Source: Aquabacterium sp. (lineage in GTDB: Bacteria > Pseudomonadota > Gammaproteobacteria > Burkholderiales > Burkholderiaceae_C). Taken from it: DNA of 64,000 nt. The stretch is taken from positions 119,431 to 183,430 of the forward strand of contig NZ_JACPYU010000025.1 in the NCBI RefSeq assembly GCF_016195855.1, written 5' to 3'. Below the pieces are notes generated by a model. It saw only the letters and a list, made by a program, of their open reading frames with translations. It made no database searches and was not told the DNA's origin. This document shows, piece after piece, positions 9,831-19,174 of the stretch. A program made the position numbers and the translations under genes. How positions within the stretch are numbered: the first letter of the stretch is position 1; every line of letters begins with the position of its first letter.

Positions 9831-11360
9831 ATGCCCAGCCCACTCGAAACCGCCCAAGACCCATCCGGCCTGAGCCGCGTGGTGATCGAGCCCGTGAGCC
9901 GCGTCGAGGGCCATGGCAAGGTCACCCTGCTGCTGGACGAACACCGGCATGTCAAACAGGCACGCCTGCACATCGTCGAGTTCCGCGGCTTCGAGCGCTT
10001 CATCCAGGGCCGCCCCTATTGGGAGGTGCCCACCCTGGTGCAACGCCTGTGCGGTATCTGCCCGGTCAGCCACCTGCTGGCGGCCAGCAAGGCCTGCGAT
10101 GCCTTTGTCATAGGCAACGCGCGCATCACGCCCACCGCAGAGAAGCTGCGCCGCCTGCTGCACTTCGCACAGGTGCTGCAGTCCAACGCGCTGCACTTCT
10201 TCCACCTGGCCTCGCCCGATCTGCTGTTCGGCTTTGACGATGCCGTGGCGCACCGCAACGTCGTTGGTGTGCTGCAGGACCACCGTGAGCTGGGCCTGCA
10301 AGGCATCCGCATCCGCAAATACGGGCAGGAGGTGATCCGCCTGCTCACGGGCAAGCGCGTACATGGCACGGGCTCGGTGCCCGGTGGCTTCAACAAGGCC
10401 CTGTCGATCGAAGACCGCAACCTGATGCTGGACGACATCGGGCAGATCACCGACTGGTGCGCCCATGCCCTGGGCCTGGCCCGCGATCTGTTCCTGGCCG
10501 GGCAACCCGAGCAAGGTGCGTTTGCCAACTTCCCCTCGATGTTCATGTCCCTGGTGCGCCCCGATGGCGCGAGCGACCTGTACGACGGCGCCTTGCGCGT
10601 CAACGATGCACACGGCCTGCACGTGGTTGATCAGGTGGACGTGCACGACTACGGCCAATTGCTGCAGGAAGAGGTCAAGCCCTGGACCTATATGAAGTTC
10701 CCGCATCTGCGGGCCATGGGGCCGGAGCATGGCTGGTACCGCGTGGGGCCACTGGCGCGCATCAACAACGCCAGCTACCTGGACACCCCTCGCGCCGAAG
10801 CCGCACGCGAGGAGTTCAAGGCCTGGAACCACGGCAAGCCCGTCACGGCCTCGCTGGCGCAGCATTGGGCACGCATGATCGACATGCTGCATTGCGCCGA
10901 GAGCATCGAGCGCCTGCTGCATGACCCGGACATCATCGGCACCGACCTGATGGCCAAGGGTACGCCCTTGCGTGAAGGCATCGGCGTGATCGAAGCACCG
11001 CGCGGCACCTTGATCCACCACTTCCGCATCGGCGACGACGACCTGATCAACTACGCCAACCTCATCGTCTCGACCACGCACAACAACACCGCCTTGAACG
11101 AGGCCGTGCGCAGTGTGGCGGCAAAGTACTTCGATGGGCGCGCGTTGACCGAAGGCCTGCTCAACCACATCGAGGTGGCCATCCGCGCTTACGACCCCTG
11201 CCTGTCGTGTGCCACGCATGCCGTGGGCAAGATGCCTTTGCGTGTGGAGCTGCTGGATGCAAATGGCCAGGCCATCGACCTGCTGCTCAAGCATGAGGAT
11301 GGCCGCATTGAGCACCCACCCCTGCCCGTGGGTGCACAGTCCGGCAACTGGCCATCATGA
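9831..11360 (+). CDS. hoxH: NAD-reducing hydrogenase large subunit HoxH
   Basis: The product is 509 aa and carries the NiFe active site. The L1 motif RLCGICPVSH gives Cys74 and Cys77, and the C-terminal DPCLSCATH gives Cys457 and Cys460, so all four metal Cys ligands are present. About 46 residues follow His463; family knowledge predicts that HoxW removes this tail after nickel insertion. It lies 15 bp after hoxY and overlaps hoxW by 4 bp. With HoxFUY it forms the group-3d type cytoplasmic hydrogenase that couples H2 to NAD(H). Confidence 0.95.
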   Translation: MPSPLETAQDPSGLSRVVIEPVSRVEGHGKVTLLLDEHRHVKQARLHIVEFRGFERFIQGRPYWEVPTLVQRLCGICPVSHLLAASKACDAFVIGNARITPTAEKLRRLLHFAQVLQSNALHFFHLASPDLLFGFDDAVAHRNVVGVLQDHRELGLQGIRIRKYGQEVIRLLTGKRVHGTGSVPGGFNKALSIEDRNLMLDDIGQITDWCAHALGLARDLFLAGQPEQGAFANFPSMFMSLVRPDGASDLYDGALRVNDAHGLHVVDQVDVHDYGQLLQEEVKPWTYMKFPHLRAMGPEHGWYRVGPLARINNASYLDTPRAEAAREEFKAWNHGKPVTASLAQHWARMIDMLHCAESIERLLHDPDIIGTDLMAKGTPLREGIGVIEAPRGTLIHHFRIGDDDLINYANLIVSTTHNNTALNEAVRSVAAKYFDGRALTEGLLNHIEVAIRAYDPCLSCATHAVGKMPLRVELLDANGQAIDLLLKHEDGRIEHPPLPVGAQSGNWPS

Positions 11361-11908
11361 GCCTGATGGACGATTGCATCGGCCAAGCGCCCATCCTCGT
11401 GCTGGCGGTGGGCAACCCCAGCCGGGGTGACGATGCCTTTGGGCCGCTGCTCGCGCAGCAACTGCAAAGCTGGCTGGCCACACAAACCACCGAAGTGCAA
11501 CAGGCCATCGAGCTGATCACCGATCAGCAACTGGTGGTGGAGCATGCGCTGGATCTGCAAGGGCGTGAGCAAGTCCTGTTCATCGACGCTGCCGCCCAGC
11601 ACGATGCCCCCGTGGCCCTGCGGGCCGTGACACCCTCACCAAGCAACCATGCGCCAGCCCGCGTCAACAGCCACCGCAGCACACCCGACGACTTGCTGGC
11701 CCTGTACCAATCGCTGCTGAGCCAGCCTCCACCCCAGGCCGACCTGCTGACCCTGACCGGTCATGGTTTCGAACTGGGCGCCCCCTTGTCAGACACGGCC
11801 CAGGCCCTGCTGCCCCAGGCCTGGAAGCTGCTGCAAGGCTGGTTGGACCAGGCACTGGCTCACGCCCTTGCCGCCGCCACCAACACGGAGCGAGCCGGCC
11901 ATGCATGA
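11357..11908 (+). CDS. hoxW: HoxH-processing hydrogenase maturation protease HoxW
   Basis: The product is 183 aa. It belongs to the HyaD/HycI type of nickel-dependent endopeptidases; the N-terminal LAVGNPSRGDDAFGP motif carries the family's Glu/Asp metal ligand position (Asp in GDD), and FIDAA and the late GHG segment are typical. Its predicted role is to cut the C-terminal tail of HoxH after NiFe insertion. Placement directly after hoxH (4-bp overlap) supports that partner. The region around residues 100-115 is Ser/Pro/His-rich and looks like a loop. It overlaps hypA by 8 bp. Confidence 0.85.
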   Translation: MSLMDDCIGQAPILVLAVGNPSRGDDAFGPLLAQQLQSWLATQTTEVQQAIELITDQQLVVEHALDLQGREQVLFIDAAAQHDAPVALRAVTPSPSNHAPARVNSHRSTPDDLLALYQSLLSQPPPQADLLTLTGHGFELGAPLSDTAQALLPQAWKLLQGWLDQALAHALAAATNTERAGHA

Positions 11909-12242
11909 ACTCTCCCTGGCCATGGAGATCGTGCAACTGCTGGAGGCCCATGTGCACGAGATGGCCCGCATCACCAGCCTGACGCTGGACGTCGGCACGC
12001 TCAGCTGCGTGGACGAGAGCGCCTTGCGCACCGCCCTGGGCAGCGCCTTGCGGGGTACGCTGGCGCAAGACGCGCAAGTGCACATCCACACCATCCAGGC
12101 CCAGGCGCAATGCCTGGACTGCCAGCACCACTTCAGCCCGCCCACCCGCATCGACCCCTGTCCGGCCTGTGGCTCCTTCCGCAAAACCTGGCTGGCCGGG
12201 CAGGATTTCAGATTGCGCAGCATCGAGGGCATCCCCGCCTGA
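11901..12242 (+). CDS. hypA: Hydrogenase nickel incorporation protein HypA
   Basis: The product is 113 aa, the usual length. MHELSLA gives the N-terminal His2 that binds nickel, and two CxxC pairs (Cys71/74 and Cys87/90) form the structural zinc site. The start at 11901 is chosen over a longer frame that is a shadow of hoxW. HypA works with HypB, yet here it is the last gene of the operon while hypB is the first, so the two partners bracket the whole hyp-hox block. Confidence 0.95.
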   Translation: MHELSLAMEIVQLLEAHVHEMARITSLTLDVGTLSCVDESALRTALGSALRGTLAQDAQVHIHTIQAQAQCLDCQHHFSPPTRIDPCPACGSFRKTWLAGQDFRLRSIEGIPA

Positions 12243-12306
12243 TCTTTACGGCTTTTTTATACCCGCCGTGCCAGAATTTTCAACAGCGAGATGCGCAGTT
12301 GAATAA

Positions 12307-12333
12307 GCTGAATCATCCCGACACCGATTCAGC
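12307..12333. promoter_or_regulatory. Inverted repeat before the kdpD-like gene
   Basis: GCTGAATC (12307-12314) and GATTCAGC (12326-12333) are a perfect 8-bp inverted repeat with an 11-bp spacer, ending 6 bp before the kinase start codon. It could be an operator or an mRNA hairpin near the start. No Shine-Dalgarno sequence is visible between it and the ATG. Confidence 0.35.
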
Positions 12334-12338
12334 CCCCC

Positions 12339-13946
12339 ATGTCCGACCCGATCAGCCCGCTTACCAGCCCTGCACGGCACGCCACCTGGCCCGAATACCT
12401 GCTGGCCATTGCCGCATGCGGGCTGACCACGGCCATCACCATCCCCCTGCATGACTGGCTGGAGCCGGTCAACACCGTCATGCTGTTCCTGCTGACGGTG
12501 GTGCTGGTCGCCACGCGCCTGGGGCGCGGCCCGGCGGTGCTGGCCTCCTTCCTGAGCGTGGGCCTGTTCGACTTCTTCTATGTGCCACCACGCTGGTCCT
12601 TTGCCGTCAGCGACGCCCAGTATCTGTTGACCTTTGCCGTGATGCTGGTCGTGGCACTGGTCATCAGCCAACTCACCATCAGCCTGCGTTTGCGCGCCCA
12701 TGAGGCCCAACAGGCCGCCCAACGGTCCGATGCCTTGTACTCGCTGGCCAGCCACCTGGCGGGCGCGCTGGAGATCGAGCAGGTGTGCGACGCCACCCAG
12801 CATTTCACGCAGAACCAGTTGCACGGCAGCATGCGATTGATGCTGCCGGGGCATGGCGACGAACTCGTCCCCGCCTTGCCCACACAAGCCCCCTTGTCCA
12901 CCACCATGGCCCTGATGGCCCTGGCCGTCTACCGCGATTACAAAGGCCATGGCGCCCAGCACGTTGGTGACGACGAGCAGCTACACGTGCTGCTGCCTTT
13001 GGCCGGATCGACCCGCGCCCGAGGCGTGCTGATCATCTCCACCTCGCACGCCAAGGCCCAGAAGCTGGCCACCCAGCGCACGCTGCTGGACGCCCTGGCC
13101 TCGCTGGTGGCCACCTCGCTGGAGCGCCTGCACTTCGTGAACGTGGCCCACCAGACCCAGCTCGAGATGAACGACGAGCGGCTGCGCGGCTCGATCCTCT
13201 CGGCCCTGTCCCACGACATCCGCACGCCGCTGACCTCGCTGTTTGGCCTGGCCGACACGCTCACGCTGATGCAGCCACCGCTGCCGGCACCCGCGCAAGA
13301 CATGGCCAGCGCCATCCGCGACCAGGCCATGCGCCTGCACAGCATGGTCAGCAACCTGCTGGACATGGCACGGCTGCAAAGCGGCCAGCAAGCCGGGCAG
13401 CTCCCCTTGCGGCTGGAATGGCAACCCATCGAAGAGGTCATTGGTGCCAGCATCCAGTTGCTGGGGCACAGCCTCCACGGGCACCGCATCACCGTGCAAC
13501 TGCCCGACAAGCTGCCTTTGATCGCCATTGACGCCGTGTTGATGGAGCGCGTGTTCGGCAACCTGCTGGAGAACGCCAGCAAGTACGCCCCACCCGGCAC
13601 CGACATCCATGTGCAAGCGCAGACCAGCCCCGGCCAGATGCAGATCAGCGTGCGCAATGCGGGCGCCGGTTTCCCGCCCGACAAGCTGGGCCATGTGTTT
13701 GAGGTGTTCGAGCGCGGCCAACCTGAATCCACCATCCCCGGCGTTGGCCTGGGCCTGTCGATCTGCCGGGTCATCGTCGAAGCCCATGGTGGGCACATCG
13801 AAGCCCTCAACCCGCCCGAAGGTGGCGCCAAGGTGTGTTTCACCCTGCCGCTGGGCACGCCCCCCACCATCGAGCCCGAGCAAGACCTCGAAGCTGATGG
13901 CGGGCCCGACGCCACCCTGGACACCGACCTGGAGGCACGCCGATGA
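12339..13946 (+). CDS. Short KdpD-like sensor histidine kinase (no N-terminal KdpD/USP domain)
   Basis: The product is 535 aa. It matches only the C-terminal half of KdpD: a four-span DUF4118 membrane block (about residues 18-110, with the conserved FFYVPPRWSFAVSD), a GAF-like region (about 125-265), a HisKA domain with SALSHDIRTPL (phospho-His near 292) and a HATPase_c domain (NLLENASKYAP, VGLGLSICR). Full KdpD proteins are near 900 aa and start with an ATP-binding sensor domain and a USP domain. Only 96 bp separate this start from hypA, so those domains are absent rather than missed. It overlaps the kdpE-like gene by 4 bp. Its signal is probably potassium or ionic state, by family; this is inference. 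Confidence 0.85.
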   Translation: MSDPISPLTSPARHATWPEYLLAIAACGLTTAITIPLHDWLEPVNTVMLFLLTVVLVATRLGRGPAVLASFLSVGLFDFFYVPPRWSFAVSDAQYLLTFAVMLVVALVISQLTISLRLRAHEAQQAAQRSDALYSLASHLAGALEIEQVCDATQHFTQNQLHGSMRLMLPGHGDELVPALPTQAPLSTTMALMALAVYRDYKGHGAQHVGDDEQLHVLLPLAGSTRARGVLIISTSHAKAQKLATQRTLLDALASLVATSLERLHFVNVAHQTQLEMNDERLRGSILSALSHDIRTPLTSLFGLADTLTLMQPPLPAPAQDMASAIRDQAMRLHSMVSNLLDMARLQSGQQAGQLPLRLEWQPIEEVIGASIQLLGHSLHGHRITVQLPDKLPLIAIDAVLMERVFGNLLENASKYAPPGTDIHVQAQTSPGQMQISVRNAGAGFPPDKLGHVFEVFERGQPESTIPGVGLGLSICRVIVEAHGGHIEALNPPEGGAKVCFTLPLGTPPTIEPEQDLEADGGPDATLDTDLEARR

Positions 13947-14641
13947 GCCTCAACCCCTACACCATCCTGCTGGTCGAAGATGACCCGCACATCCGCCGCT
14001 TTGTGCATGCCGCCCTGGAAGCCGATGGCTGCCGCGTGGTGGAGAGCGACACCATGCAGCATGGCCTGATCGAGGCCGGCACGCGCAAGCCTGACATGGT
14101 CATCCTGGACCTGGGCCTGCCCGATGGCGATGGCCGCCAGTTCGTGACCGATCTGCGCACCTGGTCGAGCATGCCGGTGCTGGTGCTGTCAGCACGCGCT
14201 GCCGAGGTCGACAAGATCGATGTGCTGGATGCCGGTGCCGACGATTACCTGACCAAGCCCTTCTCCGTCGGTGAGTTGCTGGCCCGTGTGCGCGCCATGC
14301 TGCGCCGCGCCCGCCGTGGCACCGACATCGAGCAGCCCGTTTTCAAGTTTGGCCGCATCGAGGTGGACCTCATCCGCCGCCTGGTCACGCGTGATGGCCA
14401 GGCCGTGCACCTCACGCCCATCGAATACCGTCTCTTGTGCGTTCTGCTGGCGCACGCCGGCAAGGTCATGACGCACCGCCAATTGCTGCGCGAGGTCTGG
14501 GGGCCGGCCTATGCCGACAGCAACCACTACACACGCATCTATGTAGGGCACCTGCGCCAGAAGCTGGAAGACGACCCTGCACAGCCCCGCCACTTCCTGA
14601 CCGAGGTCGGCGTTGGCTACCGCTTCCAACTGGAAAACTGA
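13943..14641 (+). CDS. kdpE: KdpE-like response regulator (OmpR/PhoB family)
   Basis: The product is 232 aa. The receiver domain (1-120) has the acidic pocket (Glu12, Asp13, Asp14), the phospho-acceptor Asp56 (VILDLGLPDGDG) and the Lys of LTKPF. A C-terminal winged-helix DNA-binding domain (about 133-228) contains LTPIEYRLLCVLLAHAGKVMTHRQLL, which is highly typical of KdpE. The start overlaps the kinase stop (ATGA), and the kup gene begins 15 bp after the stop, so the most obvious target is the potassium transporter in the same operon. No kdpFABC is present in the window. Confidence 0.88.
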   Translation: MSLNPYTILLVEDDPHIRRFVHAALEADGCRVVESDTMQHGLIEAGTRKPDMVILDLGLPDGDGRQFVTDLRTWSSMPVLVLSARAAEVDKIDVLDAGADDYLTKPFSVGELLARVRAMLRRARRGTDIEQPVFKFGRIEVDLIRRLVTRDGQAVHLTPIEYRLLCVLLAHAGKVMTHRQLLREVWGPAYADSNHYTRIYVGHLRQKLEDDPAQPRHFLTEVGVGYRFQLEN

Positions 14642-14656
14642 AGGGACTTCGACATC

Positions 14657-16531
14657 ATGTCATCCGACCATCAAGGTGCTTCACGCCTGGGCGCACTGAC
14701 CCTGGCTGCGCTGGGCATCGTCTTTGGCGACATCGGCACCAGCCCTTTGTATGCCTTCAAGGAAGCCTTCAATGGCCCGCACGCGCTGGCCATCTCACCG
14801 GAGAACGTGCTGGCCACGCTGTCTGCGCTGCTGTGGGCGGTGCTGGTCATCGTGTCCATCAAGTATGTGTGGATCGTGCTCAAGTATGACAACGATGGCG
14901 AAGGTGGCGTGCTGGCCCTGACGGCCCTGGCCCATCGCCTCACGCACGATGCGCCCAGACGCTCGCTGCTGGTGGTCAGCGCTGGCGTGTTCGCGGCCGC
15001 CCTCTTCTATGGTGATGCGATCATCACGCCCGCCATCTCGGTGCTGTCTGCGGTAGAAGGCATCAGCGTGGCCACGCCGCGCTTCGAGCACTTCATCATC
15101 CCCATCACCATCGGCATCCTGATCGGGCTGTTCTTCATCCAGAAGCACGGCACCGGCAGCGTGGGCACGCTGTTCGGCCCGATCACGGTGGTGTGGTTCC
15201 TGACCCTGGGCGGCATGGGCATCCACAGCATCGTGCAAACGCCCATGGTGCTGCAGGCCATCAGCCCACACCACGCCTTGCAGTTCACGCTGGACCACCC
15301 GGGCAGCGCCTTCATCCTGCTGTCGGCCGTGTTCCTGGCCCTGACCGGGGGCGAGGCGCTGTATGCCGACATGGGTCACTTCGGCCGCAAGGCGGTGCGC
15401 CTGGGCTGGTACGCCCTGGTCTTTCCCTGCCTGATCCTCAACTACTTCGGGCAAGGTGCCCTGGTGCTGCGTGACGCGCACATGGCCGCCAACCCCTTCT
15501 TCCTGATGGCACCGCAGGCCTTGCTGATCCCGCTGGTGGTGCTGGCCACGGCCGCCACCGTGATCGCCTCGCAAGCCACGATCTCTGGCGCCTACTCCAT
15601 GACCTTGCAGGCCAGCCGCCTGGGCTACCTGCCCCGCGTGCGCATCCTGCACACCTCGGACAAGGAGCGTGGCCAGATCTACGTGCCCACGGTCAACTGG
15701 CTGATGCTGCTGGCCGTGATCGCCCTGGTGATGGCCTTCAAGTCGTCGGGTGCCTTGGCTGCGGCCTACGGCATCGCGGTATCGGGCACCATGATCATCA
15801 CGACCTTGTTGACCGCCTTCGTGACCCGCATCCAGGCCCGTACCCTGCGCCGCCCGACCTTGATCGCGCTGGGCGCCTTCACGCTGCTGGAGCTGGGCTT
15901 CTTCACCTCCAACCTGAGCAAGCTGGGTGAAGGCGGCTGGTTCCCCCTGACGCTGGGCGCCGGCATCTTCCTGATGCTCACCACCTGGAAGGAAGGCACG
16001 GGCCTGGTGGCCGACCAACGCCGCAAGATCGACATCCCCATGGATGACTTCATCCACAGCCCGCGCCCCGACGTGCCGCTGGTGTTCGGCACCGCCGTGT
16101 ACCTGACCTCCGACCCGACCATCGTGCCCAGCGCCTTGTTCCACAACCTCAAGCACTACAAGGTCATGCACCAGCAGACGGTGTTCCTGCACGTGGTCAA
16201 CGACAACGCGCCCTATGTGCATGACGACGAGCGCGTCACCGTGGTCGAGCTGACGCCAAGCGCCTTCCGCGTCACGGTGCGCTTCGGCTTCCGCGAAGAG
16301 CCGGACATCCCCAAAGCGCTGAGCCTGATCCGGCACCCGACCTTGTCGCTCGAACCCATGAGCACCACCTTCTTCGTGGCCCGCTCGACCATTGCAGATG
16401 GCCCGGGCGCCCTGCCCGCCTGGCGTTGCGCGCTCTACAGCTGGATGACCCGGCAAGCCGAAGGTGCGGCCAGCTACTACAGCCTGCCCGCCAACCAGGT
16501 GGTGGAGCTGGGCACCCAGGTCATGCTCTGA
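14657..16531 (+). CDS. kup: Kup-family low-affinity potassium transporter
   Basis: The product is 624 aa, usual length. Kup is an inner-membrane K+/H+ symporter. The N terminus GALTLAALGIVFGDIGTSPLYAFKE is a hallmark of the family; about twelve hydrophobic spans follow up to about residue 445, then a soluble C-terminal domain. GGEALYADMGHFGRKAVR, also diagnostic, is near 235. It follows the KdpDE-like pair by 15 bp with GAAGGGA upstream of the ATG, so the three genes look like one operon. The 3' end overlaps the convergent P450 gene by 11 bp. Confidence 0.93.
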   Translation: MSSDHQGASRLGALTLAALGIVFGDIGTSPLYAFKEAFNGPHALAISPENVLATLSALLWAVLVIVSIKYVWIVLKYDNDGEGGVLALTALAHRLTHDAPRRSLLVVSAGVFAAALFYGDAIITPAISVLSAVEGISVATPRFEHFIIPITIGILIGLFFIQKHGTGSVGTLFGPITVVWFLTLGGMGIHSIVQTPMVLQAISPHHALQFTLDHPGSAFILLSAVFLALTGGEALYADMGHFGRKAVRLGWYALVFPCLILNYFGQGALVLRDAHMAANPFFLMAPQALLIPLVVLATAATVIASQATISGAYSMTLQASRLGYLPRVRILHTSDKERGQIYVPTVNWLMLLAVIALVMAFKSSGALAAAYGIAVSGTMIITTLLTAFVTRIQARTLRRPTLIALGAFTLLELGFFTSNLSKLGEGGWFPLTLGAGIFLMLTTWKEGTGLVADQRRKIDIPMDDFIHSPRPDVPLVFGTAVYLTSDPTIVPSALFHNLKHYKVMHQQTVFLHVVNDNAPYVHDDERVTVVELTPSAFRVTVRFGFREEPDIPKALSLIRHPTLSLEPMSTTFFVARSTIADGPGALPAWRCALYSWMTRQAEGAASYYSLPANQVVELGTQVML

Positions 16532-18011
16532 GCTTGAGGCGCATCTTCAGGCCCACGGGCACCATGGTCAGCGCCATGTGCTCGTCGGCCTCGCCCCCGT
16601 CCGGGGTGTCCACGCTGGTGATGTCGAAGTGCTGCAGCAGCATGGCGGCCACCAGCTTGATCTCCAGCAGCGCCAGATAGCGCCCCGGGCAAATGCGAGG
16701 GCCCGCACCAAAGGGCATGGACACGCGTTTGGCGTGGTGGGGCGCCAGTTGCGTGGCCTCGTCCAGCCAGCGCTCGGGCATGAAGCAATCGGCCTGCGGG
16801 AAGGTGTCATCGCGCAAGGTGTCGTGGCGCATCACCATGACCACGGATGTCCCGGCGCGTATCCGCACATCGCCCACCACCGTGTCCTTGAGCGCCTGCA
16901 CCACATTGAAGGGCCCCACGGGTTTGATGCGCATGCTCTCGTGGATGCAGGCCTCCAGGTAGTCGAGCTTGCCCAGGTCGTCGGCCGTCCAGTTCTGCAA
17001 GTCCCCCAAGGTGCTGTCCACCTCCTGACGCGCACGTTGCAGCGTGTGCGGGTTGCGGCTCATCAGGTAGATCATCCACGACAAGCTGGTGGCCGTGGTG
17101 TCCTCACCGGCCAGCAGCATGGTGAACACATTGCCCACCACGTCGTCGTCGCTCATGCCGCTGCCGGGCTCATCGGCCGCCACGATCATGGCCTCCAGCA
17201 AATTCGGCGGGGCAGCGCGACGGGCCGGATCCTGCAAGCGCAAACGGGCATCACCCATGAAGCCTCGGATCGCCACGTTCACGGCCTTGACGCTGCGGTC
17301 CAGCGCGCGGTCGCGTGGCAGCTTGAACCACTTCCAGTAGCGCACGATGGCATGCGAGCGGCGCCAGATGGTCGGGAAGATCTGGTCCAGATGCCGCTGG
17401 ATCACATCCTCGTCAGACTCGATGGTATTGACTTCCGTGCCAAAGGCCAGGCCGGCGATCGCATCCACCGTGAAGCGCATCAACTCAGGTTGCAGCTCGA
17501 TGGATTGGCCCAGGCCGGCCGCCCGCGCCCAACGGGTGCGCAGCCGCGCGGCCACACCCAGCAAGGCCGGCAGATAGGCGCGCACCTGCCCGGGCGCAAA
17601 GCTGGCCATGACCATGCGGCGCTGCCTGGCCCAGTGCTCGCCTTCTGCCACGAACACCCCATCCTGGATGCCCATCTCGGACATGATTTCCTGCATGCGC
17701 GACGGGCGCCGAAAGCCCTCGGGCCGGTCTCGCAACAAGGTGGCGATCAACTCGTGGTCCGAGATGACCAGCAAGGGAAAACCGCCCAGGCGCACATGCA
17801 GCATCGGCCCGTAGTGCTTGACCCAGCCCTCCACGTTCTGGTGCACCTTGTCCAGCTGGACCTGCAAGGCATTGCCCACAATGGGCCACTGGCGTGGGCC
17901 AGGCAGATCCCGCAGGCGGCGCACAGGAAGCGGCATACCGGGCTGGTGGGGCATGGCGCCAGGCGGCTGGCTGGCCGGGCGGTCGGATGGCGGCAGAAAG
18001 GACATTTTCAT
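16521..18011 (-). CDS. Cytochrome P450
   Basis: The product is 496 aa with the start at 18011 (MKMSFLPPSDRP). A longer frame to 18140 exists but would overlap the divergent regulator gene. All P450 signatures are present: the I-helix AGEDTTAT, the K-helix ExxR (ESMR), the PERW segment and the heme loop FGAGPRICPG with Cys441 as thiolate ligand. The N-terminal LPGPRQWPIVGN proline segment resembles class II (CYP102/eukaryote-like) P450s more than short class I bacterial forms, but no reductase domain is fused and no signal anchor is obvious. Substrate unknown. A redox partner is not encoded next to it. Confidence 0.9.
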   Translation of the reverse strand: MKMSFLPPSDRPASQPPGAMPHQPGMPLPVRRLRDLPGPRQWPIVGNALQVQLDKVHQNVEGWVKHYGPMLHVRLGGFPLLVISDHELIATLLRDRPEGFRRPSRMQEIMSEMGIQDGVFVAEGEHWARQRRMVMASFAPGQVRAYLPALLGVAARLRTRWARAAGLGQSIELQPELMRFTVDAIAGLAFGTEVNTIESDEDVIQRHLDQIFPTIWRRSHAIVRYWKWFKLPRDRALDRSVKAVNVAIRGFMGDARLRLQDPARRAAPPNLLEAMIVAADEPGSGMSDDDVVGNVFTMLLAGEDTTATSLSWMIYLMSRNPHTLQRARQEVDSTLGDLQNWTADDLGKLDYLEACIHESMRIKPVGPFNVVQALKDTVVGDVRIRAGTSVVMVMRHDTLRDDTFPQADCFMPERWLDEATQLAPHHAKRVSMPFGAGPRICPGRYLALLEIKLVAAMLLQHFDITSVDTPDGGEADEHMALTMVPVGLKMRLKLRA

Positions 18012-18050
18012 GCCCTGTACTGTGCGCACATGGCCCCCATTTGTCATTGA

Positions 18051-18065
18051 CGGTGGATGCCACCG
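18051..18065. promoter_or_regulatory. Small palindrome between the P450 and AraC-type genes
   Basis: CGGTGG (18051-18056) and CCACCG (18060-18065) form a perfect 6-bp inverted repeat with a 3-bp spacer in the 104-bp divergent region. It may be a regulator site; short GC-rich palindromes also occur by chance in this genome. Confidence 0.25.
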
Positions 18066-18115
18066 GATTGACCCCAGGCACCCGGCGCAAGCCGATGCCC
18101 TAACATCCGTGTGCC

Positions 18116-19174
18116 ATGAACGACCGCGCCCCCGCCCCACTGGGTTTCATCGCCAGCTTTGCCCGGCTGATCGCCGACCATGTGCGCGCGTGCGAACACG
18201 ACCATCGGGCCGTGCTGGCCTTGCTGGGCCTGCCGGAGGACGACAGCCAGGGCCCCGCCTGGGTCACCGCGCAGCAGATCACCGACGCCCTGCACCTGGC
18301 TGCACGCCTGTGCCAGGACCCGCACATCGGGCTGACCATCGGCCAGCAGGTGCGCCCGGCCACCATGGGTGCCCTCGGTTATGCCCTGATCAGCTGCGCC
18401 GAGCTGGAAGACGGCCTGGCCATGTTCGAGCGGCTGCAGTCCATGGTCTGCACCCAGGTTCGCGCTGAGCACCGGCTCAAGGGCGATTGCCTGGAGAGCA
18501 CACTGCTCACCCTGGGTGGTGTGCCCGCCGACACCCACCTGTGGAGCTTTGCCATGGTGTCCCGGCTGGCCTTTGCACGCTGGGTGCTGGGGCGCCACCT
18601 GGTCCCCCTGGAACTGTGGATGCCCTGCCCGGCGCCGGCTGACCCGGCCCCCTTGCAGCACTTTGTCGGGGCACCCATCGTGTTCAATGCCCCGTTCGCA
18701 CGGGAGCGGCTGCCTGCGGCCTGGCTGTCACTGCCCAACCCCAATGCAGACGCCGGCCTGCATCGGGTCATGAACGCCTTGACGCAACAACAGTGGGCGC
18801 AGCTCGCACAAACATCAGACCAGTTGCTGGCGCTGCTGCGGCAGAAGATCACCCAAGGCCTCCAGCAAGGCGTGCTGCCGTTGCTGGACCAACTCGCGCC
18901 GGAGGTCGAGGCCACGCTGGGGTTGTCATCACGGCAGCTGCAGCGGCGCCTGGCCGAGCAGGGCCTGTCGTTCAAGGACCTGGTGGAGCAGGTGCGGCGC
19001 GAACAGGTGCTGCATGAGTTGCGTGACACCCAATTGCCCATGGCCGAGATCGCGCGCCGCGCGGCCTATGCGGAGGTCAGCTCCATGCACCGCGCGGTGC
19101 GGCGCTGGACCGGCCTGACCCCACTCGCCGTGCGGCAGGGTCAAGCCGCTCAGGGCGACGCGCTCAGTCCTTGA
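18116..19174 (+). CDS. AraC-family transcriptional regulator (arabinose_bd-type N domain)
   Basis: The product is 352 aa. The N-terminal ~200 residues match the pattern of the Arabinose_bd domain found in OruR/ArgR-like AraC regulators (GLTIGQQVRPATMGALGYALISC is typical). The C-terminal ~90 residues form two helix-turn-helix units (LSSRQLQRRLAEQGLSFKDL and MAEIARRAAYAEVSSMHRAVRRWTG). It diverges from the P450 gene, whose regulation is its likeliest job. The ligand is unknown. The 3' end overlaps the convergent isomerase gene by 11 bp. Confidence 0.9.
   Translation: MNDRAPAPLGFIASFARLIADHVRACEHDHRAVLALLGLPEDDSQGPAWVTAQQITDALHLAARLCQDPHIGLTIGQQVRPATMGALGYALISCAELEDGLAMFERLQSMVCTQVRAEHRLKGDCLESTLLTLGGVPADTHLWSFAMVSRLAFARWVLGRHLVPLELWMPCPAPADPAPLQHFVGAPIVFNAPFARERLPAAWLSLPNPNADAGLHRVMNALTQQQWAQLAQTSDQLLALLRQKITQGLQQGVLPLLDQLAPEVEATLGLSSRQLQRRLAEQGLSFKDLVEQVRREQVLHELRDTQLPMAEIARRAAYAEVSSMHRAVRRWTGLTPLAVRQGQAAQGDALSP

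Noticed and set aside
9660..11315. 551-aa open frame opposite hoxH
   Set aside because: Antisense shadow; hoxH has all metal-ligand motifs and fits the operon.
18012..18140. Longer P450 start at 18140
   Set aside because: It would overlap the divergent AraC-type gene and add a segment unlike a P450 N terminus.
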